DNA of 64,000 nt. Source: JAUVKA01 sp964465145. Lineage in GTDB: Bacteria; Bacteroidota; Bacteroidia; Bacteroidales; UBA12481. This document shows positions 52,935 to 60,589 of the stretch, one piece after another. Position 1 is the stretch's first letter; each line of letters begins with the position of its first letter. Both the position numbers and the translations under genes were made by a program. The notes under the pieces were generated by a model that was not told the origin of the DNA, ran no database searches, and saw only the letters and a list, made by a program, of their open reading frames with translations. The DNA is taken from contig CAYXJR010000010.1 in the NCBI GenBank assembly GCA_964465145.1, positions 10,287-74,286 of the forward strand. The letters are read 5' to 3'.

Positions 52935-54179
52935 CTCATCCTTTATGCAGCGGACTGATAGACCAACCGTTCGACCAGCTTTCACATTGACCAATACATC
53001 ATACTGATCCCCAAAGCCGCGGCCGTCGGCATTATATGATCCATCTGGCGATGACGTCCAAAACTCACCCCAACTCCCAATATCTTTGAAGCCACTATAA
53101 GTACTGCAACTTCCACCCGGAAGACCATTAAATCCACTGTTATTGTTACCATTACCATTATTGTTCCATCCAGAAGTGGATTTCAACTTCTTTCCCGCGA
53201 CACCATAACCTCCCACATAATTAGCTAAATCTAACCACTCCCAAGCCGAAGGTAAATACCAACCAGTGGGACAAGCTGCTTTTGCTGCCTCCCAATTATA
53301 GAGTACACCATAATCATCATAATTATCTGTTGCCTTTGCCTCAGAAATACTTGTGCCATTATAGTCATAAACATAATAATATTTGTCGGTATAGGACTCT
53401 ACTGACGCGGGACTTACAGCCGGTAGATAAGCCAGATTTTCTGCCATCCACACCTGATCACCAATCTCAACAATCGCATATGTTCTATCATCAGAATCAG
53501 TACAATCTACAAACTCGATCTCATAGGTTTTTGCTGTTTCCGGTGAGTCAGTTATGATGGAGGTATACTTTCCCCCCATGGCTTTAAAATGAATTATATC
53601 CCCTATTGTATATGCGAGTCTGTACTCAATCTGGTGGCTTTTATTTCTATTTGATTGATTGGTATTCCCGAATAAATCCGATATTCCTGAATATGCTATG
53701 CTGGCTAAACCTGTACCAGATTCTGTACATATAGCTTTTATACAGCTTCTGTCTGTTTTGCCAGTAATGTCAATTAGGTAAATACCCGGTTTTGTCAACG
53801 AAATCATAAATGAATGTTCACCAGCCTCTAAATAATGGGTGGATTGATCTGCTAGCTGTCCAATAAGATTGCGTATTGAAATAACTACATTCTCCGAATG
53901 TGTCTGATAAAAAGTCAGTGACGCAGTTTTCTGAAAAGGATTGGGGTATAATATTGCTTCTGATTGTAAGTAATTTAGATCATTTATGCCTGTACCAGTT
54001 GATAAGATTAGTCTTTCATTACCCGGTAGAGTAATGGATTCTTCAGTACTTAGATTAGTGGCGTTTACGCTGTCAACTATTGTTGATTCACCCGCTCCTG
54101 TAAACGTAATATGAAGGTTCTGTGACATTACGGAAAAAGACACAAAAATCAGGGTCGAAAATATAATCAGCTTTTTCAT
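52932..54179 (-). CDS. FISUMP protein with internal T9SS-like sorting domain
   Basis: The 415-residue protein has a signal peptide (1-19). A T9SS type A-like domain lies in the N-terminal half (about 75-140; EAILYPNPFQKTASLTF ... AGEHSFMISLTKPGIYLIDI). A beta segment follows, then a C-terminal FISUMP domain (IGDQVWMAENLAYLP, YGVLYNWEAAKAACP, GWYLPSAWEWLDL, NNSGFNGLPGG, SVRCIKDE). T9SS sorting domains normally sit at the extreme C-terminus, so the order here is unusual. The module may serve structurally rather than for sorting. Its promoter has the TATGTCGTAACTT element. Confidence 0.8.
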   Translation of the reverse strand: MKKLIIFSTLIFVSFSVMSQNLHITFTGAGESTIVDSVNATNLSTEESITLPGNERLILSTGTGINDLNYLQSEAILYPNPFQKTASLTFYQTHSENVVISIRNLIGQLADQSTHYLEAGEHSFMISLTKPGIYLIDITGKTDRSCIKAICTESGTGLASIAYSGISDLFGNTNQSNRNKSHQIEYRLAYTIGDIIHFKAMGGKYTSIITDSPETAKTYEIEFVDCTDSDDRTYAIVEIGDQVWMAENLAYLPAVSPASVESYTDKYYYVYDYNGTSISEAKATDNYDDYGVLYNWEAAKAACPTGWYLPSAWEWLDLANYVGGYGVAGKKLKSTSGWNNNGNGNNNSGFNGLPGGSCSTYSGFKDIGSWGEFWTSSPDGSYNADGRGFGDQYDVLVNVKAGRTVGLSVRCIKDE

Positions 54180-54203
54180 GGCATCAAATTATTGGTTGCT
54201 ATT

Positions 54204-54216
54204 AAGTTACGACATA
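54204..54216 (-). promoter_or_regulatory. -7 element TATGTCGTAACTT
   Basis: This is a 13-base sequence identical to 55404-55416, each 25-29 bases before the ATG of a secreted-protein gene on the same strand. It includes a TAACTT variant of the TAnnTTTG box. Confidence 0.5.
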
Positions 54217-54301
54217 ATTCCTTAGCGACCAAATACCCATATGACCTCATAATCTCCCCCGCATCGCCAGTATCACTTTTCCCAAATCAAACCTCCAGAA
54301 T

Positions 54302-54502
54302 TTAGAGGGCTGCCCTGTCAATACAGGCTGTAGTAGCTCTATCCCGAGGTTTCTGAGGCACTTCTCCTTGCCTTGGAGGAATTAGTCCATTTTGGGGCTT
54401 GAGGGCTTCTAGGAGAGCATACGAAAATCGGCCTTTTGACGCATTCAAAACACCCCGTTTTTGCCTACCCGTATTGAGAAGTAAGGCACTTTCTCGGCTC
54501 AA
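54302..54502 (-). CDS. Doubtful small reading frame
   Basis: A 66-codon frame with TTG start is rich in Arg, Lys and Pro (RFSYALLEALKPQNGLIPPR). I do not recognise it. Its composition is unlike its neighbours. It sits in the 365-base gap between a FISUMP gene and a broken PQQ gene, where no other feature was found. It may be a relic or chance. Confidence 0.2.
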   Translation of the reverse strand: MSRESALLLNTGRQKRGVLNASKGRFSYALLEALKPQNGLIPPRQGEVPQKPRDRATTACIDRAAL

Positions 54503-54544
54503 TTATTTTTTCTAAACCAAGGATATTTATAAAAGACAGAACTT

Positions 54545-55375
54545 TTAAAATAAATCATGAATGGGATCAGCAGTGTTTGAAGTAATCGCCAGTGGTCTAA
54601 ATGAATTTCTTACAACACACTGTTGAATCCAGTAAACACCTAATTTTATTATAAACTGGACATTTATTTCTCCATTTTCAGCATTAAAGCATGAGAGCAT
54701 ACCACCGCTTTTTACCATGTAGACATTGTTATTATAGTACAATGGTGATGTCACCATAGGAACATGATCGGAACTAGCCCATAGAAAATTAGTGAATTTT
54801 ATATTCCCTTCACCTCCCAGTTTTATCGCCTTTAAACCCTGTTTTTCATATGCTGATTCAAAAGTTTTCATTCTGCTATTGTATTCAGTGCTGTCGATTA
54901 ACCCATCTGTATTCTGATCCCACCATTTAAGATAATATTCAACTGAAATTTCACCTTCAACTTCTATGTCTGGATAATTCCTAAATTTAAAACCTTCTAA
55001 TTCGTCTTTATTTAATATCATATCTTCATTCCTGTCATATTGAGCAGCCAGATCCTTAAAACCAGGAAATTGTTCCCGCCTATCCGGATTACCCAGGGTG
55101 CTCCAAACTGTTTTTCCATCATATTTATTGACGGCCAGCAAATAGGGGGGGGAATGGACTCCGAAACAATTCAGTATCACAAGGTCGTCTTTAATTATTG
55201 GTGAAGTTCCCATTCCATGCCTTGTCACAGGAATAGGCATAGGCAATTCCCACTGGACAACACCATCAAAATCATAGCAAAGAAGGCCAGTTGTTAGTCT
55301 GTGCGTTTAATGAGTTTAAGTTTAATAGACTGGCCAAAATCAATAGGATAATGAATGAATAAATGTTCCATTTCA
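54545..55375 (-). pseudogene. PQQ-type beta-propeller protein with EF-hands, broken at both ends
   Basis: ATG at 55375 starts a good signal peptide (MKWNIYSFIILLILASLL ... NAQTNNWPS) that hits a stop after NNWPSLL. The main part resumes in another frame with CYDFDGVVQWELPMPI and GMGTSPIIKDDLVILN. It includes two EF-hand loops (DRNEDMILNKDE and DQNTDGLIDSTE), then VTSPLYYNNNVYMVKSGG and LSCFNAENGEI, and ends in unrelated residues. Intact relatives are periplasmic or secreted propellers with an inserted calcium-binding pair. Loss of the first blades directly after the signal peptide resembles the propeller pseudogenes at 15.4 and 18.3 kb. Confidence 0.7.
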
Positions 55376-55403
55376 TGACAGTTAGGGTTAGATTTGTCCA
55401 TTC

Positions 55404-55416
55404 AAGTTACGACATA
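55404..55416 (-). promoter_or_regulatory. -7 element TATGTCGTAACTT
   Basis: Identical over 13 bases to 54204-54216. It lies 29 bases before the ATG of the broken PQQ gene, so the promoter has outlived the gene. The rest of the gap to 55604 is AT-rich with no feature seen. Confidence 0.5.
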
Positions 55417-55604
55417 TTCAGAGACCTACCAAATAACTGATAATTAATCTTTTACCGAAGATTCTCCAAGCTAAGATAGCTGAAAGTAAAGTGATTAAGC
55501 AAGGAAATATTGAATTGATATCAAAAGATATCATCATAATATAAAATATAAACGGAGGAAAGGAATAAAAATTTGTATTTTATACCTCCCGAAATTCAAA
55601 ACCT

Positions 55605-57209
55605 ATGAAAGCTAAAACTGATCGCCGACAATTTCTTAAAAATGCAACTGCTATTTCAACAGGAGCTGTCCTTGTCGGGCCAGCAACACTGTCATCTTTT
55701 GCCAGTTCTTCCAGGTCTGTGAGAAATGGTAGGATAGAAATCGACCCAACACCCCTATTTAAAATCTCACCCTTGATGTATATGCAATTTATGGAGCCCC
55801 TTGGAAATACTGAGCCATCTGTTGAGGGAGCCTGGGATTATCATAGAGATGATTGGAGAGTAGATTTCGTTGAATGTGTGAAAAATCTGGCCCCGGATAT
55901 GATACGGTGGGGTGGGATAATGAACAGATATTATAAATGGGAAGAGGGAATTGGGCCTGTTAAACAACGACCATGGATGAATAATTATCAATGGGGAGGA
56001 AAAGAAACAAACCGTGTAGGTACTCACGAAATCTTGGATCTGTGCCAAAGGGTTGGAGCAGAGGCAATTTTCGGAGTAAATTTTTATAGCGATGGCTTTG
56101 AACGTTTTAAGAATACCGATCTTAAGGAAAATCGATTTGGAACAACCAAAGAAGCAGCAGAATGGGTGTCTTACGTCAATGATCCCGATCATTCTTTAAG
56201 AAGAAAAAATGGTCATTCAGAACCCTTCAATGTTAAATATTGGCAATTGGGTAATGAATCATCATATGGCGGAAAAGAAGGATTCTCCATGGAGGAATAC
56301 ATGAAAGCTCTTGGCGATTTCATTCCAAAAATGAAATCCAGAGACCCTTCTATAAAGCTCATTGGCTGGGGTGATGTTCCAAATGCCCCAAGTTTTAATC
56401 CGACTGATCATGACGAAAATAATAAACCCTGGGCTTCATCTATACTGAAAGAATTTGGGAATGAACTGGACTATATTGCTTATCACCAAATGGGCATCGG
56501 TCCAATGAGAAAGGATACTGTTTTGCATAGTTTTGATTACCTGAATGATCCTGCACAGGCTTGGGATGAATTACTTGAAATGGGAGAATTGGCAGAGTTT
56601 AGAATTAAAACCATGAAAAAAGAGCTGGACAGCATAAATTCATCAGCCGGACTTGCTGTCACAGAGGGCCATATCTCCCTGAGTCCGTATAACACAAATA
56701 CGATTCTAAGGTCGTGGTTATCGGCAGCATACCATGTTAAGACTCTGAATGCCTATCTGCGCCATGGAGATAAGGTTAAGATTTGTACAGGTGCAGACTT
56801 TAACGGCTCCCGCTGGACTGTTAATGCCGTTATGATGCCACAGCCAAGGGGTGCTTCTTTTCTTCTTCCGATAGGCCACTTTATGAAATGGTTCAATAAA
56901 GAGAAAGGAAGTCATGGAGTCGCATTGACAGGCTGTCCGCAAGAACTGGATATAACTGCCACTATTAGAGAAAAAACCCTATATCTTCACGTTCTCAACA
57001 CCTCTTTTACTGATAGTGTGATTAGTAAGTTTGATGTGGGGGGTTCGAAAATAATAAGTGGGGTTGTTTATGAAATGGCTCCTGAAGATAAGATGATTCA
57101 CATTGATCAAACTAATCCTAATGTTTTCGAACCTGTGAGAAAAACCTGGTCAGATAATTGGTCATTCCCACCCGCATCTGTAAGTATAGTCAAATTAAAA
57201 TTGTCATAA
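55605..57209 (+). CDS. GH51-like alpha-L-arabinofuranosidase with Tat-type signal
   Basis: The 534-residue protein has a twin-Arg signal (DRRQFLK, residues 6-12, then a hydrophobic stretch to about 35). The (beta/alpha)8 catalytic domain has LAPDMIRWGG, then YWQLGNES with the probable acid/base Glu218, and LAVTEGHIS with the probable nucleophile Glu354. A small C-terminal beta domain ends the protein. GH51 enzymes remove arabinofuranosyl side groups from plant polysaccharides. The next gene, two bases downstream, encodes an esterase-like lipoprotein, so the pair may act together on decorated hemicellulose. The length fits the family. Confidence 0.8.
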   Translation: MKAKTDRRQFLKNATAISTGAVLVGPATLSSFASSSRSVRNGRIEIDPTPLFKISPLMYMQFMEPLGNTEPSVEGAWDYHRDDWRVDFVECVKNLAPDMIRWGGIMNRYYKWEEGIGPVKQRPWMNNYQWGGKETNRVGTHEILDLCQRVGAEAIFGVNFYSDGFERFKNTDLKENRFGTTKEAAEWVSYVNDPDHSLRRKNGHSEPFNVKYWQLGNESSYGGKEGFSMEEYMKALGDFIPKMKSRDPSIKLIGWGDVPNAPSFNPTDHDENNKPWASSILKEFGNELDYIAYHQMGIGPMRKDTVLHSFDYLNDPAQAWDELLEMGELAEFRIKTMKKELDSINSSAGLAVTEGHISLSPYNTNTILRSWLSAAYHVKTLNAYLRHGDKVKICTGADFNGSRWTVNAVMMPQPRGASFLLPIGHFMKWFNKEKGSHGVALTGCPQELDITATIREKTLYLHVLNTSFTDSVISKFDVGGSKIISGVVYEMAPEDKMIHIDQTNPNVFEPVRKTWSDNWSFPPASVSIVKLKLS

Positions 57210-57210
57210 A

Positions 57211-58374
57211 ATGAAGAGAGTAAACTATCAAATATCGATTATAATTGCACTTATACTTGTTACGGTTTATTCATGCAAGCAAGTTGAAGAAAATGATAAA
57301 GCTGAGTCGGTGACAAAGGAAGAGGTTAAAGAGTTGACTCCCGAAGAACAGAAATGGGTGGATTTCTTGATTACAAAGGATGAAATCAATTTGAATTTTA
57401 AAGAGGGAGAGCCGCACAGGAAACTCAGCTATGCAAATTATAAGGGTAAAAAAGAGGATTGGAAAAGAGAAACCAAAGCAAAATTTGCAGAGTTGATTGG
57501 TTTTGACTATCCTGTGACCGGGGAGGTTACTGTACTTAGGGAATCAGTATTTGAGGGAGTCAGAATAATAGCCCTGAAGATGAAGGTGAGTGATAATCTG
57601 AGTATCCCGGCATACCTTCTTTCTCCTGCCAATAAAAAACCATATAAATCGGCCGTAATGGCTATTCATGGACATGGTAGGGTAGAACCGGCGATAGGCC
57701 AGTACGATGATTATCATCACAAATTTGCCTGGGAACTGGCTCGTGACGGGCACCTTGTTCTGGCTCCTGAGCTTCGGGGATTCAGTAAACTTAATAATCT
57801 GGCTGAGCACGATAGTCTTAATCGCCTCGACTACTGGGAAGGTCACCGACAATTTACTATGGCCACCGATGGGTTCTTGTATGGTAACTCAATGATAGGG
57901 GCAACAGTTGAAGATCTCATCCGATGGGAAAACTGGTTCGCTGAAAACTATGAGGTTGATCAGCTTGATGTATGTGGAATCTCATACGGTGGAGACTTAA
58001 CAATATGTTATCCTGTATTCAGCGAGAGAGTGAACCGGATTTTCTGCTCCGGATCAATGGGATCATTCAGCTGGATATTCAGGTCGTGCTACAACGCCCC
58101 GGCACATTGTATCCCTAATGTATTAAACTGGATGGACCGTTCTGATATCGCTGGATTGAATTATCCCAGCCCAATATTAATCCACTATGGAGAGTATGAT
58201 ACCCCAAGTCCGGATAATGCTTCTGCCGCAAATAATCCTTCAGGAATTACAGCATATAATGAATTGAAGGAAATTTATAATTCCTTTGGTAATGAGAATA
58301 TTATTAGCTGGTTGGTGACGAAAGGGAAACACCATGAAATGGATATACCGGCACTTTTAGGATATTTTAATTAA
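57211..58374 (+). CDS. Alpha/beta-hydrolase lipoprotein, acetyl-xylan-esterase/dienelactone-hydrolase-like
   Basis: The 387-residue protein has a lipoprotein signal with VYSC (Cys22). The alpha/beta-hydrolase core has an oxyanion segment AIHGHGR (151-157), a nucleophile elbow CGISYGG (Ser258), an acid region in HYGEYDTPSPDNA (about 331) and a histidine in TKGKHHEMDIP (about 376). Related proteins act as carbohydrate esterases. It is co-transcribed with the GH51 gene (spacing two bases). A surface esterase helping arabinoxylan breakdown is the likeliest role, by context. Confidence 0.75.
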   Translation: MKRVNYQISIIIALILVTVYSCKQVEENDKAESVTKEEVKELTPEEQKWVDFLITKDEINLNFKEGEPHRKLSYANYKGKKEDWKRETKAKFAELIGFDYPVTGEVTVLRESVFEGVRIIALKMKVSDNLSIPAYLLSPANKKPYKSAVMAIHGHGRVEPAIGQYDDYHHKFAWELARDGHLVLAPELRGFSKLNNLAEHDSLNRLDYWEGHRQFTMATDGFLYGNSMIGATVEDLIRWENWFAENYEVDQLDVCGISYGGDLTICYPVFSERVNRIFCSGSMGSFSWIFRSCYNAPAHCIPNVLNWMDRSDIAGLNYPSPILIHYGEYDTPSPDNASAANNPSGITAYNELKEIYNSFGNENIISWLVTKGKHHEMDIPALLGYFN

Positions 58375-58430
58375 TGTGTTAGTTCTACTCTTGAGTATAA
58401 AAGATATTCAATAATGATTATCAGTCCTGA

Positions 58431-58982
58431 TTAAAATTGGAAAATGGCTTTTAGTATCAGAAAAACACCAAAAATCATTAGGATTATTCCTGTGAATCTG
58501 AAGATACGGCTCATTAAAACATCATTAATTATTCGTCGTAACTGAGTTGAGGACAATACTTTAATCACATCAATTATTACAGCGGTTATCACAACGGATG
58601 CAAAATAGGTGAAAACATCCCTTCCCGATAATTCAAATGAACCAACAGCCATCAACATGGTTCCAAACCAAAATATAAAAACAGAGGGATTAAGGGTATT
58701 GATTGCAAACCCTTTCAAAAAGAGGATAGCAATTCCGGTGCTATTATTGGTTAAAGGTTTGACTGTTTCTTTAGGTTTTCTGACAAAATAGCTGATGCCA
58801 AAAATCAGAAAGGCAATTCCGGCCAGGACCTTTATTGCTGAATTTTCAGTAAAAGGCTTCATAATTTCAGCAGCTCCGTAATAGGCAAGAAAAATAAATG
58901 CTACATCACTAAACCAAACACCAGTATTAAGAATCATTGCCGCCAACGGGCCCCGCCTTCTTTTCCCTTGGATCTCATGAAT
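58431..58982 (-). pseudogene. LysE-family exporter lacking its N-terminus
   Basis: An ATG at 58946 gives 171 residues, but the open frame continues upstream to about 58982 (Q-G-K-R-R-R-G-P-L-A-A) in sequence that also matches the family. The first membrane helix and the real start are missing, ended by a stop just upstream. The remaining hydrophobic helices and NTLNPSVFIFWFGTM segment are typical of LysE/RhtB amino-acid exporters, which are normally 200-210 residues. It abuts a run of other gene fragments to the right. Confidence 0.6.
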
Positions 58983-59099
58983 TCATAGAAAATCGGTAAA
59001 TTACAAACCTGAACCACTCGAAGCCAGGATCCTGCTAAACGGTGCCAGCTCTGTAGGTAAAACAGGGAAAGTCAAAGGTCTTTAAGCCCGGGGAGGCAC

Positions 59100-59216
59100 A
59101 AGCCGGAAATGGTAATACATCTGGCGGCAAAAGCAGGGGTCGGGCCTTCCATTGAAAATCCTGATAGGTATTACAAAACCAACCTAAGCGGTACGCTTAA
59201 TTTACTTGAAGCTGCC
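59100..59216 (+). pseudogene. Fragment of an NAD-dependent sugar epimerase
   Basis: The frame reads KPEMVIHLAAKAGVGPSIEN, then PDRYYKTNLSGTLNLLEAA. This is the conserved segment after strand 4 of extended SDR epimerases (UDP-glucuronate/galacturonate 4-epimerase type, HLAAKAGV-x-PSIE-x-P). About 40 of some 330 residues remain. A few bases later it is joined to an opposite-facing uracil-DNA glycosylase fragment. Upstream (59029-59085) a short LLNGASSVGKTGK frame resembles a P-loop but is too short to name. Confidence 0.65.
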
Positions 59217-59411
59217 GTCTGGTTTTACGAAATTTATGTCACTCTTGCGTAAAGTATTTTCAGCTAGAGCTTGAGATATAATAAATACATCTGCATTGAT
59301 ATTAGTAGAATCCATTCTACGAAAAGCCTTTTCTTTATCCATATCATGACAAACATGGCACTGGTGGATTTCTTGATATAAATCCTCCAATTCATATAGG
59401 TGTTCTTTCAT
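59202..59411 (-). pseudogene. N-terminal fragment of a uracil-DNA glycosylase-like protein
   Basis: The 69 codons carry a natural start and contain ELEDLYQEIHQCHVCHDM (the CxxC of the Fe-S class), then NADVFIISQALAENTLR, NFVKPDGSFK and a stop at the joint with the epimerase fragment. Family 4-like glycosylases have about 190-230 residues, so two thirds are missing, including the active-site region. The start context suggests a formerly complete gene cut by a rearrangement near 59213. Confidence 0.6.
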
Positions 59412-59565
59412 TCGGTAGATTAATCAGGTTTAGGTTTCCAAGATATAAAATCTGATGTTGAGAATCATTCTAAAAACTACAACTCATTTTGATTATAATA
59501 TGAACCTGCCTATAGAAATACTGGTAGTTATTATTTAGTGTTGTTTCTACACTTAATGGCGTAGT

Positions 59566-59913
59566 TTACATACTCAAGCTGCTGGGATGGGCTTGTAGAA
59601 TCGGACTGCCATCATCATTATAATTATATTCATGTTTATAATCAAGTAGCCACTCTTTAGATTCTGGAATCCATATGTATTTCATAGATTGATGATGGTG
59701 GATAGTCTCATCGTGAACATACTCCCATTTGTTTAAACATGCTGAGTCATTCAGTGAGTAGTACGAATATTGGACAACAGAATCTAATACTCCATGGGTT
59801 TGGATATAGCTATTTGGATTAACTCTCAGCTTAGGATTGGCTGATTGTTGCTGAGCAGATAAAGAGCCAAAAATGGGGAATCCTAATAATGCAATGAGAC
59901 ATAGTTTTTTCAT
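59566..59913 (-). CDS. Short secreted protein, probably truncated
   Basis: The 115-residue protein has a clear signal peptide (1-20, SLSAQ). A beta-rich stretch follows with YSYYSLNDSACLNKWEYVHD and YKHEYNYNDDGSPIL, similar to the Y-x-Y-D-x-x-G repeats of longer Bacteroidota T9SS proteins. The last ten residues do not continue the repeat, so the gene may be cut at its 3' end. I do not recognise a named family. An element resembling TTATGTC lies about 40 bases upstream. Confidence 0.45.
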   Translation of the reverse strand: MKKLCLIALLGFPIFGSLSAQQQSANPKLRVNPNSYIQTHGVLDSVVQYSYYSLNDSACLNKWEYVHDETIHHHQSMKYIWIPESKEWLLDYKHEYNYNDDGSPILQAHPSSLSM

Positions 59914-60360
59914 GGCAAAGCTTGCAGGATTCTGACATAAAAGTTAATGAAAAAACTTACACTCAAATGAAGGAAAAAGTAGAATGAGTTTTTACAATAT
60001 TTAATTCTCCTTTACTTACCCATAAGTCCCTTCAATTTTTTTCTACTAAAATTTTTTATGGAATTTTTTTTGAGAATACGTTAAGTATTATACATCAAAG
60101 CCCCCCCTTACCTTTTGATTGGGGATAACCCCCCCCATTTTCACCCTACCCTAATGAGGTATAAAAGGAGAATATCAATACAGTTCACCAAAGCCCTATT
60201 AAGTCCAATCTAAATCCATAATAATCATCAGTATTACAGTTAATTATAACAATTTGGGGGCTTGGGGTTTGAAAAGTGCGAAACTTTTTTGTGGAGAAAG
60301 TGTGTTGTATAGCACAAATGAAAAAAGCATGCTCTTGAGAAAGAAGTTTCTGCATTCTCT
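59914..60360. other. Intergenic DNA with homopolymer C runs
   Basis: The gap holds two C runs near 60100-60137 (seven or eight bases) and AT-rich sequence. No gene, promoter with a downstream gene, or tandem repeat was recognised. The stretch after 60360 belongs to the 3'-flank repeat. Confidence 0.4.
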
Positions 60361-60428
60361 ACGCCCTTACGCCCAAACGCAGTGATAGTAAGGAAAAGTA
60401 AGGGTTTTGGGAGGGTTTAGGTGGATTT
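60361..60428 (-). repeat. 3'-flank repeat, copy 2
   Basis: It is similar to 52861-52934: GCCCAAACGCAGTGATAG, TAAGGAAA, GTTTTGGGAGGGTTT, GGTGGATTTA. On the minus strand it begins with TAAATCC, the same bases that form the stop codon and flank of the other FISUMP gene. Here it stands directly after the 3' end of the intron relic. Confidence 0.55.
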
Positions 60429-60589
60429 AGTCGAGTAGGCAAGGGGAATTTCACCCCCAGCCTCTCACAGAACCGTACGTGACAGTCTCCTGTCCGGTGG
60501 TTACTGTAATCGTTTGACCTGAATTAAAGCTAGCAACAGCTTGTTTAATACAATGCGCCTTTGTATTACTGTTGGTGCTCTGGGCGCAC
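60428..60589 (-). mobile_element. ORF-less group II intron relic with domains V-VI
   Basis: The minus strand begins with GTGCGCC directly after the stop of the PKD-FISUMP gene, matching the GUGYG 5' consensus. It ends with a domain V/VI-like segment: CACGTACGGTTCTGTGAGAG, then GGGGGTGAAATTCCCC and CCTACTCGAC. Domain V has an ACAG-GAGA-CTGT hairpin, but the AGC catalytic triad region reads CACC. At about 160 bases, domains I-IV are almost wholly gone. The 3' flank TAAATCC equals the stop region of a paralogue, supporting insertion at the gene's end. Confidence 0.6.

Noticed and set aside
54302..54502. Arg/Pro-rich frame as a real small protein
   Set aside because: It has a TTG start, no ribosome-binding context and no recognised relative; it is kept only as a low-confidence entry.
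59029..59085. LLNGASSVGKTGK as a P-loop kinase gene fragment
   Set aside because: Only about 18 residues are readable, without flanking support, so it is mentioned only with the epimerase fragment.
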